This document shows, in pieces, positions 22,861 through 35,098 of a stretch of 64,000 nt of DNA (its first letter is position 1; the number at the start of each line of letters is the position of its first letter). The notes under the pieces were generated by a model. The model did no database searches, was not told where the DNA came from, and saw only the letters and a program-made list of their open reading frames with translations. The translations under genes were made by a program, and so were the position numbers. Source of the stretch: Buddleja alternifolia (taxonomy: Eukaryota > Streptophyta > Magnoliopsida > Lamiales > Scrophulariaceae); contig CM033399.1 of the NCBI GenBank assembly GCA_019426215.1, forward strand, positions 28,095,022 to 28,159,021, written 5' to 3'.

Positions 22861-24915
22861 ATGTTTTTCGCCGATGATATAATCCTTGCAGCTAAAGCTA
22901 ATGAAAAAACTGCTCATTCTATTAAAAACACCCTTGAAAAGTTTTGCCTCGCTTCGGGACTCAGGGTTAGTTTGTCAAAATCCACTGTTTACTTCGCCCC
23001 TAAAACTGTGCAAGCTGCCCGTAATAGAATGGTTGACATTCTCGATTTTTGTCCCACTTCTCACCTCGAAAAATACCTAGGAGTCAAAGTCACTCACTCT
23101 AGAAATAGGAGTGAAAATTTTCGTGAGTTAATTGAAAAGGTCCAACACCGTCTTTCTGGTTGGAAAGCGAAAAATTTAAATTTGGTCGGGCGAGCCACAC
23201 TTATTCAGTCGGTGACCTCGGCTCTCCCCATTTATTCCATGCATTCTAATTGGATCCCTACCAAGGTTTGTGATCAACTTGATAGACTCAATAGAGCTTT
23301 TCTTTGGGGCTCAATTGATAATATCAAAAAGATCCACCTTGTCGGTTGGGACAAGATCATTTGTTGCAAGAGTAAAGGGGGGGTTAGGAATTCGGGATTC
23401 TCGCAAAACTAACTTGGCAATGCTTGCCAAGACGGGTTGGCGGGTTTTCCAAAAGGACGAGACGGTGTGGTCTAAGATTTTCGTGAGTAAATACCTTGGC
23501 CAGTCCTCGTCAATTCTGGACCATAATCCCAAACCCGGCTCCTCTAGCCTCTGGAAAGGGATTGTCCGAAGCACTAAGGCAATTGGTGACTCGATTCTTT
23601 GGAAAATTGGTAATGGCTCTTCTATCTCTTTTTGGTTTGATAAGTGGCTTGGAAAAACTCCTATTTGTGACCTTATCGAGGGGGAGGTGGAGAACGAAGA
23701 TGTGGGGCTTATGGTGTCGGATATCATAGATAGCGAGGGAAAATGGGACCTTAGTAGACTTATGACTAGTATTCCTCCGGAGACAAGAGCATGCATTCTT
23801 AGTACACCCCTTCCCTTTGGTCGTGACCGTGTTGATTTTCAATTTTGGGGAGGGTCATCTAATGGGTTATTTTCAAGTAAATCAGCTTACAAAGCCTTGA
23901 ATTCTGAATCGGAGAGCAATACTCCTCATTCTTCTAAGTGGAACTGGATTTGGAAATTAAAATGCTCTCAAAAGCTTAAATTTTTCTTATGGCTTTGTCA
24001 TCATAACAAACTTCTTACTAATTCCCTTAGATTTGATAGAAATATTGCGTCTTCGGACACTTGTGCTAGATGTAATTTGGCTAGGGAAGATGTGTTTCAT
24101 ACTCTCATTGATTGTCCTAAGGCGAAACTCGTTTGGGAACTTATCATCACTCCATCAGATTTCTCCCGGTTTTGGCATTTAAGTAGGACTAATTGGCTCA
24201 CCAATCTCTTCAATTCAGATTTTAACAACATTATTAGCCCGGATTGTAATTGGAAATCTTTCTTTCTTGCCACCTTATGGACCATCTGGCTTGCCAGAAA
24301 TAACTTTGTTTTTAATAACAAACCTGAAAAACCAATGGAAATTGCATTCTCAATCAAGTTGTTAGTTAGGGACATGTCTATGGCTTTTGACTCTACAGAT
24401 TGCCGGCTTCCCGGTAGTGATAGCGCTACTTGGATTCCTCCACCTCCAGGTTGGTTCAAATTGAATACGGATGGTCGTGTTTTTATGGAAAAAAAATCAG
24501 CTGCAGCTGGAGGCCTTATTAGAGATCATCAGGGTAGGTGGATTCAAGGATTCTCGGTTGGCTTGGGTTGCTTGACTATCAATACAGCTGAGTTATTGGG
24601 TATTTGGGAAGTCCTCAAAATGGCTTGGGATAGAAGATGCCAGAAATTGATTGTCGAAACAGACTCTGAGGTTGCTTGGCGCCTTATCAAGGAGAGTGAT
24701 ACTCGGAAACACCCCCTTGGGTAGATCATCGAGGATTGCAGGAACCTACTAATGAACCCATGGGAGATCGAGTTCGTTCATACTCGGGGAGAAGGCAACC
24801 ATTGTGCTGATTTTTTGGCTAAGGTTGGACATGAATCACTGCTGGAAATGAGGCTTTGGAATGACCTCCCCTATGAGCTACTAGACTTGCTGGAGTTGGA
24901 GTCTGCGGGTTTCTA
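22861..24915 (+). pseudogene. L1 ORF2 C-terminal half (RT, zf-RVT, RNase H), frameshifted
   Basis: The RT catalytic FADD motif is at the start (22864 onward), followed by the SKS and KYLG segments and the thumb (SGWKAKNLNLVGRATLIQSV). A G-run at 23377-23383 causes a one-base frameshift; the next frame resumes with the GGLGIRD motif of L1 ORF2. The zinc-finger-like segment (C-x2-C...H-x4-C) is near 24060-24115. The RNase H part has LNTDGR (first Asp), the Glu in NTAELLGI, and ETDSEV (Asp). TAG at 24722-24724 interrupts the RNase H; the same frame continues through HCADFLA to TAG 24913-24915. Dead copy. Confidence 0.85.
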
Positions 24916-25013
24916 GTTGTTAGGATGTGATTGTGTTGTTTTGTTTTGTGTTTTTATGATGTTTTCTTTTCCTTATTCCACGTTTATACTACCAAAAAAA
25001 AAAAAAAAAAAAA
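22861..25013 (+). mobile_element. 5'-truncated L1 LINE
   Basis: Begins inside the RT domain and ends in a 20-base poly-A (24994-25013). It keeps the C-terminal RT, zinc-finger RVT region and RNase H. 5' truncation plus poly-A tail is the usual outcome of L1 target-primed insertion. I could not identify a target-site duplication. Confidence 0.85.
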
Positions 25014-25867
25014 GGGAATGATTTTTAAATTTTACTAGGGAGTGAGGATTTTTGATTAATTTTCCCTTAAAATAACTCTAAAATTTCATAACTAAAACAA
25101 AACTAGTTCTCTCTATCCCCACTCTTAGCAGCACAGCGACAGAAGTTGAGATCTGAGAAGTTTGCCCTAGGCCACCACATCTCCGCCTCCCCCTCAGCCT
25201 CAACTCTAAGCCACGCCGCCTCCGTCGTCCACATCCACGCTGTGCGCACACCAAAGCCACAATTTGCTCTTCTTATTGTTGAAATAAATCGATTTTTTGA
25301 GGTTTCAAAATTACTACTCAAAGGTAAATATCATCAGTTCAGATTATTACTATAAAATTACTTTTAATCGAGTGATGGCCAGAAATTCCATGAGAATTGT
25401 TATTTAGCCCTTTCCATATCAGCAGCATATTCAAGCTCGCTCTGTTTGCAATTCTTCTTCTTCTTCTTCTTCTTCTTCTTTTTCATTGAGAGAGAGAGAG
25501 AGAGCCCGATTGCAATTTCAAGCCCAGGCTCGTGAGTTTTAGTTTAAATTTGATTTGTTTGAATCCCCAATCAGTCGAAGATGATAAACTATACATACAC
25601 CACTTCAGTTTGTACATTAAAATACTTTTGTATAACTTCTTCTGATACACAACACCACACCGCCTTTATGTATGCTATGGAGTATGGATCCAAAAGGCTT
25701 CCTGGAAGCCAAATCTACTAATAGTTGTTAGGTTTTTAGCCTAAAGTAATTTTGTGTCCATTAAATCTTGAATCAAATGAAATAATATTATTATGTCTAA
25801 AATAGTTCCTATTTGGGCCAAACCAAATCCATACGATATTTTATTGACCCAAGAGCCCTCCCTCCGC
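25014..25867. other. Intergenic with simple repeats
   Basis: 25060-25360 is a GC-richer patch, open on both strands and without domain. (TTC)n at 25452-25480 and (GA)n at 25487-25504. No gene is called. Confidence 0.45.
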
Positions 25868-26243
25868 AATATATATACTTACATCTATCAGAATGGTGAC
25901 GTGTAAACCAGTTCTTTGACTAGAACAAATCTCTCTCTCTCTCTCGTCGATCTCCTTCACAGTAGGTAACGTTAACGAATTTAGGTTTCAATTTGGGGCT
26001 TTTCTTCTTCACTGTTTGATTCATCTTTTATTTTCTTCAGTTCTAGGTGGTGATACATGATGTAGTTATTGTTTATGCGAACCGAAATATATATAAATTG
26101 AAACTCACTTTGACGACTTGTGATTGCTGTTTGTGATTACTGTTTGTTTATGACTACTTAACCTGATGGATCTCTCTTTCTTGATGCATCTGCATCCAGT
26201 TTGATTCTCTTGGCTGAGCACGAAAGGGAGAACTTTTGGAGTA
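25868..26243 (+). promoter_or_regulatory. Presumed promoter and 5' leader of the F-box gene
   Basis: A TATA-like CAATATATATACTT lies at ~25869. A (CT)n tract, common in plant leaders, is at 25931-25945. A possible leader intron runs from a GTAACG donor near 25966 to a CTTCAG acceptor near 26040. It directly precedes the ATG at 26244. Confidence 0.35.
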
Positions 26244-27383
26244 ATGGAAGATAAAAATCCAGCAAGCAATGAATTTTGTCTGTTGGAGCGGCTTCCCGAG
26301 GCTGTTTTACTTAAGATACTTTTCAGACTTCCCATTAATTCAATCATCAAGCTTAAGTTGGTTTGTAGATGGTTGCATATGATCCTATGTCGCCTTGATT
26401 TTACCCTTAATTATTCAAAAAATTCTCCCTTTTCCACCCTCTTTCTTCCCGATGATTATGAGGACGTCTCGTATTTATATTTGCTTGAAATTTCTGATGG
26501 TAGTCGGTGTTTTCGGACCATGTTTAGGCCAAAGATTCCCGATTGGTCGGAAAGTGATGATTTAGGTTTGTCCGTTGTTGGCACATGTGGTAATGGTCTA
26601 GTTGGCATAGCATTATATAAATGCCTGACTGAAATAGTTTATATCTGCAATCCGATTACTGGAGAGTGTGATCAAGTTGCAGAACATAAAGTAAAGGAAG
26701 GGGGGGAGAGGTGCACTGTGAAATATGGATTTGGTTTTTGCAGGTCTACTAATAATTATAAGGTCCTGAAAATCGTCTCTACCTCGTCGGGTGGCACACC
26801 TAAATCAATAAAAGGCGAGATTTTAACGGTTGGAGTTGATGAGACATGGAGAGTTTTGGCCAATACCACAATCCCATTCTCTTTTGTTCCTCTCGGTTCG
26901 GTAAATCTTAATGATGCTCTTCACTGGCTTCCGTGTGATAGTCATTCTACTTGGATATTGACTTTTGATTTAGGGGAGGAAAAAGCAGGTCGAATTTCAT
27001 ACCCGCCTGGGTTGGAGAAGACTACCATTGATATGAAGTTGTTATCAAGAAACAATCAGCTGTGTTTTATTTACCATTCTGTTGGTACTAGTATTGTTAT
27101 GTGGAGAATGAAAGCATATGGAGTTGCAGAGTCTTGGACCAAAGATATGGTGCTAGATATTCCGGTTTCATCTCAGTGGGGTCTTGCAGAGTATTCTATC
27201 GTGACAATATTGGGAAATGGAGATATACTTCTTTCTCATACATGGGAAGAAAAATATACCTACTCATATAATCCAACAAGAAGGAAATTTACTAGAATTG
27301 AGGCACGAGAGTGTTATGGACTTATTGATTATTCTCCTAGCTTTTCGTCACTCGAGGAACTTATAAAAGGAGGGCATTGGTAA
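26244..27383 (+). CDS. F-box protein with F-box-associated (FBA) domain
   Basis: Intact single-exon gene of 379 residues. Residues ~13-52 form an F-box (LERLPEAVLLKILFRLP, then a KLVCRWL helix), the segment that binds SKP1 in an SCF ubiquitin ligase. Residues ~105-330 match the plant FBA fold: G-x-CGNGLVGI, the YICNPITGE strand, a GFGF segment and the ALHWLP strand. It is therefore a likely substrate receptor; the substrate is unknown. Length and the lack of introns are typical of this large plant family. I chose the first ATG because the F-box follows after 12 residues. The last 22 codons are repeated at 30611-30680 by a downstream duplication. Confidence 0.9.
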   Translation: MEDKNPASNEFCLLERLPEAVLLKILFRLPINSIIKLKLVCRWLHMILCRLDFTLNYSKNSPFSTLFLPDDYEDVSYLYLLEISDGSRCFRTMFRPKIPDWSESDDLGLSVVGTCGNGLVGIALYKCLTEIVYICNPITGECDQVAEHKVKEGGERCTVKYGFGFCRSTNNYKVLKIVSTSSGGTPKSIKGEILTVGVDETWRVLANTTIPFSFVPLGSVNLNDALHWLPCDSHSTWILTFDLGEEKAGRISYPPGLEKTTIDMKLLSRNNQLCFIYHSVGTSIVMWRMKAYGVAESWTKDMVLDIPVSSQWGLAEYSIVTILGNGDILLSHTWEEKYTYSYNPTRRKFTRIEARECYGLIDYSPSFSSLEELIKGGHW

Positions 27384-30300
27384 TTCAATCACTTGTTATC
27401 TACCTGGAGCGTCATCTGTTTCTTTTGGTAATGCTATGTTCTCTGCATTTAATCTTTAAATGTTAATTCTTGTTTTTTTCCCCCCTTGTTTGGGGTTTCC
27501 GGGATGGGGTGGAGCTGGTTCGGGTTCAATATAAGCTGTGTTTCTATAAGCTGAAATCTATACGCATTTGTTTTATCTCATGAGATCTTTATTCTAGGGC
27601 ATAATTTCTTTCACAGTGCGTTGTCTAATTCAGGAATTTTGATTTTCCCAACCATCTTGAACAAAATCGTAAGACTTGAATAACTGGGAGTTAACCTACG
27701 GTAATCGTATAGGAAAATCATATACATGGAAGTTTTGCTCATGATAGGAGTTATTTGATGAGAAGAATGCTTGCCTCATTTGAAACTGTAGTCAATTTGA
27801 CAGGTATTGATTCCATTAGATAAACATAAAATATGATTTTCAATCGTTTAATTTGGAAAATCCAAATCTGTTGTCTTTATTTGGAAAATCCGAATGTGGC
27901 TGAAAAGTTCTGCGGTAATATGGCTAAAATATCCAGTTTCAGTTTGTATACATACATGTACTTCATATCTGTGTGGCTTTTAGTAGTTGGCAATCTTGTG
28001 ACTGTGACTGAATAGTAAAGGACCCAGTTTAATTTATGGTGGATAAGTATGACTGGACATACTTTCACAAAATTACTATCTAGTAGGTTTTGGTTTTTGT
28101 AATTGAAGAATGACTTTCATCACATGTCTTATACAAAATTAGGAATATTAAATTATCTATCTCCCATGAGTTCCTTTGTATCTCCCATGAGTTCCTTTGA
28201 CAGAATGAATGTCAATGGTTTGAACTTGTCTTATCTATGTCATGCTTTTTCACTCTTTATTTTTGTTATTAATTTTTAAAACGTTTCTTTTCTAATCTCT
28301 CCATTTTCCAACCTGAAACACCGATTTTACTCTCTTCAAACCTAAAGGAAATTCTTATTCTAAGATATGTGTATTTATTCCATTCTCTGTGTGTGTATGG
28401 TTGAATGGATTGATTCCGTAGATTAAGAAATTCTATCCACAGATTATGTTTGTTATTGATAAATTCTATGCTTTTCTCTTCAAGATTGTTTCTTGATTTC
28501 TTAGAAATGAGATAGCAAAAAGAAGTCAGGGATGAACAATTTGAAAAATAAGATCAGAACGAAGGACAAAAAATTCATTTTGATAATTTGGACTATGCCA
28601 TAGCTTTAGGGTCCGTTTGGTGGCCGGTGTCGGGGAAACTTTGCAAGTTACGTGTTTTGCAATTTTATTCCTTAATCTCTTCACTAGTGAGTTTAATTTG
28701 TTAGTACTATGGAGTGGGACAAGTACTATGATCACGAAGAGTGGCTTGCAAATTGATCAAGAGGAAATAAAGATTCTTGCCCGAATTCTGTACGGATTTT
28801 AGAGGTGGGCTATAGGAATCTGAGGGGAAAGAGTAAAGAACAAAGAAGAGTTTGACCCACAAACAGAAATTGATGCATGTTTTGATAGAAAATTTAGGGA
28901 TTTGACAAGTATTTATACACATAAAAGACCGCCTGGTTTTTGTGAACCAGAACTGGTTCGAACGGTTCAATGGACTGACCGCGAGTTGAATCGTTTTGGC
29001 TGTTTTTGGACACTACTGGTTCTATTGTTCGACTCGGCCCATTATATGGCCCAATCAGCTGTCCAACCGTCGGACAACATTGCTTGTACCTCTACAATAC
29101 AGATTTTAATTATAATAATGTACCTGTTTTTTATCTTACATTTTCTTTGATTAGTTGAGTTTATAATTTCTTTCATGCGCTGTCTTTCGGTACAAGTGCT
29201 TAGAACATATCAACTTCTCAAGCTATTCCAGATATTTCTGAACCTTTGTTTCAAGATGAGCATAATAGTTGAAATAATATTTTGTAACGCAGAAATTTGT
29301 TGTGAGAAGGCAGCAGTGGAAGCTAGAATATGGTAGTGGATGCTATGAGTGGGGAAGGACGTTTGCCAACCATTGAAATGGTTACTTTTGATTTTATTGA
29401 GATATTAATTATTAACCGAATGAGAACCGTCCTTGTCGAATGCATTTCAGAACATCCATGGCAGATAATTGCTGTTGATACATATTTCTATTAGAATGTT
29501 TGCTGCTCTTGATGTTATATCGAATTTATTTAAGGATTGTTAATTTACAATGAGAATTGCTTTTCAAGTATATATATGTTTGTGTGTTGATTGTGGTCTT
29601 GGTCTGTAGCTTATATTTCACTTGTGACATGTGAATCACTTATAACGAGAAGAGTAAGTATGAAATGCGAAATTGAGAAAGTTTGCCCCTTTTTCAATAC
29701 ATGTCCAGACTTGAGATATTTCAATCACCCGTGCATCTAACTTGGCTTCAAGTACCATATATATTTGCAATCCGTTGATGTTTGCGTGTATTGTACTTCT
29801 GGAGGATAAAATAGGTGGCATGGGCCCTAGCTCAATTCAAATGTAACTGACCACTTTTTTACGTTCGACTTGAATCTGAATTAAAGTTCTAATCTTCCGT
29901 TCAAGTTTGAAATTTTCAAACTGAGCTTGCAAGATGTGAACCAACTTAGGCTATTAATTGGAACTAACTTATGTGTATCGCAATATAATTTTGAGTAGTA
30001 TATCGAAGAGCTCTTATTATGTGCCTATGCATTCGTTTCTTTCTTTATGTGCTTTTTTCCAATTGATTTTGGCAAGTATATTGCTCCAGATTTGGATTCA
30101 TTTCTTAAATTAGAAACCAACTAAAGATGATCTGCCCTCACTTATCCAAAATATTGCTTGCATCACGTGCATAAATATTTGCCTCTTAGGTGATACTTGT
30201 TTTCTTTATTGGCTGCTAATACTATTCAAATCTCAAGGATAAACTGATTAGCTAGACCCTTCACAACTCACGTATTGTTCAGTTACTTGAGTTTATTTCT

Positions 30301-30610
30301 TTTCTGATTTGGTTAGACGAAATATTTCATGCTAGTATCCACCTACTTAATTGGTTTAAAAATTATTCAATATGCAAACAAAATGTAACGTGAATACTTG
30401 ACGTCAGAGAGTCTTTTCCAGGTGATCTGAATGTCTCTTTTATTTTATTTAAATACTTGAGATAATCTTAGCTATGATTGACAACATTTAGGTGTGTTTG
30501 AATTGAAGGATTTGAAAGCTATGGATTTCAAATTCATCAACAAATGCATTGAGTTTGTATGGATGATTTCAAGTTGCAATATATTTCAACTCCTTTGAGG
30601 TAGAAGATTT
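27317..30610 (+). repeat. Tandem duplication downstream of the F-box gene, copy 1
   Basis: Starts in the last 23 codons of the F-box gene and ends inside a MITE. It is collinear with 30611-33642 at high identity. This copy alone has ~210 extra bases (about 28890-29100), and a 21-bp direct repeat (CTCCCATGAGTTCCTTTG) is present twice at 28160-28202. The content is 3' UTR and intergenic DNA with no second gene. Confidence 0.85.
30489..30605. mobile_element. MITE, left half only
   Basis: Matches the left part of the complete copy at 33535-33772 (TAGGTGTGTTTGAATTG...) and is cut exactly at the duplication junction. Confidence 0.55.
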
Positions 30611-30680
30611 TTATGGACTTATTGATTATTCTCCTTGCTTTTCGTCACTCGAGGAACTTATAATAGGAGGGCATTGGTAA
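30611..30680 (+). pseudogene. Duplicated 3' tail of the F-box gene
   Basis: The last 22 codons plus stop, frame intact (YGLIDYSP... GGHW), with two changes relative to the gene. It has no upstream coding sequence and cannot be expressed as an F-box protein. Confidence 0.85.
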
Positions 30681-33642
30681 TTCAATCACTTGTTCTGTAT
30701 CTGGAGCTTCATCTGTTTCCTTTGGTAGCGCTATATTCTCTGCATTTAATCTTTAAATGTTAACTCTTGTGTTTTTCCTCTTGTTTGGGGTTTGCGGGAT
30801 GGGGTGGAGATGGTTCGGGATCAAGATAAGCTGTGTTTCTATCTGCTGAAATCTATACGCATTTGTTTTATCTCATGAGAACCTTATTCTAGGGCTTAAT
30901 TTCTTTCACAGTGAGTTGTCTACTAAAACAATTTTGATTTTCCCAACCATCTTGAACAAAATTGTAAGACTTGAATAACTGGGAGTTAACCTACTGTAAT
31001 CCTATAGGAAAATCATATAGATGGAGGTTTTGCTAATGATAGGAGTTATTTGATGAGAAGAATGCGTGCCTCATTTGAAACTGTAGTCAATTTGACAGGT
31101 ATTGATTCCATTAGATAAACATAAAATATGATTTTCAATCGTTTAATTTGGAAAATCCGAATCTGTTGTCTTTATTTGGAAAATCCGAATGTGGCTGAAA
31201 AGTTCTGCGGTAATATAGCTAAAATATCCAGTTTCAGTTTGTATACACACACGTACTTCATATCTGTGTGGCTTTTAGTAGTTGGCAATATCTTGTGACT
31301 GTGATTGAATAGTAAAGGATCCAGTTCATATTATGGTGGATAAGTATGACTGGACATATTTTCACAAAATTTCTACCTTGTAGGTTTTGGCTTTTGTAAT
31401 TGAAGTATGACTTTCATCACATGTCTGGTTCAAAGGAATATTAAATTAACTATCTCCCATGAGTTCCTTCGACGGAATGAATGTCAATGATTTGAACTTG
31501 TCTTATCTATATCATGCTCTTTCACTTTCTTTATTTTCGTTATTAATTTTTAAAATGTTTCTTTTCTAATCTCTCCATTTTCCAACCTGAAATGCCGATT
31601 TTACTCTCTTCAAGCCTAAAGGAAATTTTTATTCTAAGATATGTGTATTTAATCCATTCTCTGTGTGTGTATGGTTGAACGGATTGATTCCGTAGATTAA
31701 GAAATTCTATCCACAGATTATGTTTGTTATTGATAATTTCTGTGCTTTTCTCTTCAAGATTGTTTCTTGATTTCTTAGAAATGAGATAGCAAAAAGAAGT
31801 CAGGGATGAGCAATTTGAAAAATAAGATCAGAACGAAAGGACAAAATATTCATTTTGATAATTTGGACCATGGCATAGCTTTAGGGTCCGTTTGGTGGCC
31901 GGTGTCGGGGACACTTGCAACTTACGTGTTTTGCAATTTTTTCCTTAGTCTCTTCACTTGTGAGTTTAATTTGTTAGTACTATGGATTAGAACCAAGTAC
32001 TATGATCACGAAGAGTGGCTTGCAAATTGATCAAGAGGAAATCAAGATTCTTGCCCGAATTCTGTACGGATTTAGAGGTGGGCTGTAGTAATCTAAGGGG
32101 AGAGAGTAAAGAACAAAGTAGAGTTAGACCCACAAACAGGAATTGATACATGTTTTGATATAAAGATTTCAATTATAATAATGTACCTGTTTTTTATCTC
32201 ACATTTTCTTTGATTAGTTGAGTTTATAATTTCTTTCATGCGCTGTCTTTCGGTACAAGTGCTTAGAACATGTCAACTTCTCAAACTATTCCTGATGTTT
32301 CTGAACCTTTGTTTCAAGATGAGCATAACAGTTGAAATAATATTTTGTAATGCAGAAATTTGTTGTGAGAAGGCAGCAGTGGAAACTAGAATATGGTGGG
32401 ATGCTATGAGTGGGGAAGGGCGTTTGCCAACCATTAAAATGGTTACTTTTGATTTTATTGAGATATTAATTATTAACCGAATGAGAACCGTCCTTGTCGA
32501 ATGCATTTCAGAACATCCATAGCAGATAATTGCTGTTGATACATATTTCTATTAGAATGTTGGCTGCTCTTGATGTTATATTTGAATTTATTTAAGAATT
32601 GTAAGTTTACAATGAAAATTGATTTTCAAGTATGTATTTTTCTGTGTGTGTTGATTGTGGTCTTGGTGTGTAGCTTATATTTCATTTGTGACGTGAATCT
32701 CTTATAACGAGAAGAGTAAGTATGAAATGTGAAATTGAGAAAGTTTGCCCCATTTTCAATCCTTGTCCAGACTAGAGATATTTCAATCACTTGTGCATCT
32801 AATTTGGCTTCAAGTACCATATATATTTGCAACCGGTTGATGTTTGCGTGTATTGCACTCCCCGAGGATAAAATAGGTGATTCAAATGTAAATGAACACT
32901 TTTTTTTACGTTCGACTTTAATCTGAATTGAAGTTTTAATCTTCCATTCAAGATTGAAATTTTCAATCTAAGCTGGCAAGATGTGAACCAACTTAGGCTA
33001 TTAATTGGAACTAACTTGTGTATATCGCAATATAATTTTGAGTAGTATATCGAAGAGCTCTTATTATGTGCCTATGAATTCCTTTCTTTCTCTATGTGCT
33101 TTTTTCCGATTGATTTTGGCAAGTATATTGCTCCAGATTTTGATTCATTTCTTAAATTAGAAACCACCTAAAGATGATCTACCCTCACTTATCCAACATA
33201 ACGCTTGCATCACGTGCATAAATATTTGCCTCTTAGGTGATGCTTGTTTTCTTTGATGGCTGCTAATGCTATTCAAATATCAACGATAAACTGATTAGCT
33301 AGACGCCCCACAACTCACGTATTGTTCGGTTACTTGAGTTTATTTCTTTTCCGATTGGGTTAGACGAAATATTTCATGCTACTATCCACCTACTTAATTG
33401 GTTTAAGAATTATTCAATATGCAAACAAGCTGTAGCGTGAATACTTGACGTCCGAGAGTCTTTTCCAGGTGATCTGAATGTCTGTTTTATTTTATTAAAT
33501 ACTTGAGATAATCTTAGCTATGATTGACAACATTTAGGTGTGTTTGAATTGAAGGATTTGAAAGCTATGGATTTCAAATTCATCAACAAATGCATTGAGT
33601 TTGTATGGATGATTTTAAGTTGTAATATATTTCAACTCCTTG
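30611..33642 (+). repeat. Tandem duplication downstream of the F-box gene, copy 2
   Basis: Second copy of 27317-30605. It begins with the F-box C-terminal codons and runs into the complete MITE. It lacks the ~210-bp segment of copy 1 and one copy of the 21-bp repeat. No coding sequence is conserved between the copies beyond the F-box tail. Confidence 0.85.
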
Positions 33643-33772
33643 GATGGTTATTTTGAGCTATTTTCTCGATCACTATGGTGAATTTCAAATGACTCCATCT
33701 TTAGAGTCATTTGAAATTCTTCTTTCAAATACAATCCTCAAATCCAAATCATTCCATGCGAATACACCCTTA
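33535..33772. mobile_element. Complete ~240-bp MITE, hAT-like
   Basis: Imperfect terminal inverted repeats (TAGGTGTGTTTGAATTGAAG at the left; TAAGGGTGTATTCGCATGG on the complement of the right end) and an internal AATTTCAAATGACTC inverted repeat near 33685-33718. There is no coding sequence. The TIR start resembles plant hAT MITEs; the TSD was not resolved. Confidence 0.5.
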
Positions 33773-33841
33773 CCCTTAAGCTAGCTTATCATGATAGATC
33801 ATAGGAAACAATAGTTTGGGAAAAAGAAAAAAATGTTGCTC

Positions 33842-34027
33842 TTACTGGCTTACAGCCATTTGCTCATCACATTTTGGACCAATCCATAATGGATGTATCA
33901 TTATTCCAAAGCACAAAATGATACAAAACAAACATGTGAGTACCCACTCAATTTTTGCAGCATGACCATACCACTGATAATTTGTTTTTTTTGGAAGAGA
34001 AGGACCATTTCTTTCCCTTGGAGGCAA
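33842..34027 (-). CDS. Possible exon of a small membrane protein, unrecognised
   Basis: 61 codons open, starting at a TTG rather than an ATG, so this would be an internal exon, not a complete gene. It has a hydrophilic N-terminus, then a clear 20-residue hydrophobic helix (WVLTCLFCIILCFGIMIHP), then a short tail. A GCT|GTAAGC donor lies near its end. No upstream exon was found. It may be chance. Confidence 0.25.
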   Translation of the reverse strand: MPPRERNGPSLPKKTNYQWYGHAAKIEWVLTCLFCIILCFGIMIHPLWIGPKCDEQMAVSQ

Positions 34028-35095
34028 GTAAAGATAGCAGAGATAATTAGAATTTAGAATTGGAGGAGAGATGACTTTCAGTCGTTCACCATTCTATAGA
34101 ATCAAGACGAACTATGACTGAAAATAATTATTTGCTTTTCGAAAACACATGGACGATATAGTTACTTGGTTGAATTTTCCCTTTTTTGTTTTAATTTTTT
34201 TTAGAGGTAGTGGATTTACCAAATTGTATGGAGTAATTTTTACCTCAATACATAAAAGGTGTATTTAAATTCATCTACTTATTGGAATTGTGAACGTAGC
34301 TAATTCTCTCCCAACTCAGAGGTTTCGTATATAATTATTCGAAATATATTTCGAGATTATGTTGATTGAAAGATTAAAAGAATTATGGGAAACTAATTGG
34401 TCATGAATTGCATTATGGTATACTAATTAGTGCTCCTAACATGAAAATACATTTTTCTCGAGTAATGGACAATAAATTTGAAACAAAAAGGTGAAAATTA
34501 TGCAAAAACTTATTAAGGGCAGAATTACAAACACACTCTAAACTATGAGTATAAAAAACTACTTGTGACCTAGACATTCAAGCTTAAAATGAATCAATTA
34601 AATGATTCAATTTGTTTGGGGTATCGCGTGCCACTGTCGCTAGTATTATTATATGAAATATCAAATTAATTATCACTAGTTAGCAAATTTTTTTATTACA
34701 AACTATCAATAACGAAGTATTATATAAATAGAGAAACATCCACACATTCAATCGATGGATCGAACTCATGAATATCAAACTTCATACAATGTTGTTCTCA
34801 AATAATATAGAATCAATCCACTTTTTGATATATTCTTTGTGATATATTTGGATAAATAAAGGGAGAAAGAAAACCGTTAGTTATAAGTCTATTTGGAAAA
34901 TTAATGTATCGACACAGTCACTTTCACACTCCATTACATTATCTATTTACTTGTATATTTGGAATAATTAAATTATATTCTGCATATAATGACATTGTTT
35001 TCGGGTTAAACCCCAAGCTAATTAAATACGAGATGAGGAAAATTCGTCATTAAATACTTATGAGAATATTACAAACTTTTCTTGAAAGTTATGAT
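34028..35095. other. AT-rich intergenic, no gene seen
   Basis: No open frame with coding character, no repeat array and no RNA gene was recognised. Confidence 0.45.
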
Positions 35096-35098
35096 GAA

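Noticed and set aside
23311..23842. Minus-strand frames of 161 and 110 codons
   Set aside because: Antisense shadows of L1 ORF2.
31806..32522. Short frames in the duplicated region downstream of the F-box gene
   Set aside because: The equivalent frames in copy 1 (28500-29460) are disrupted or shifted, so they are not conserved as proteins.
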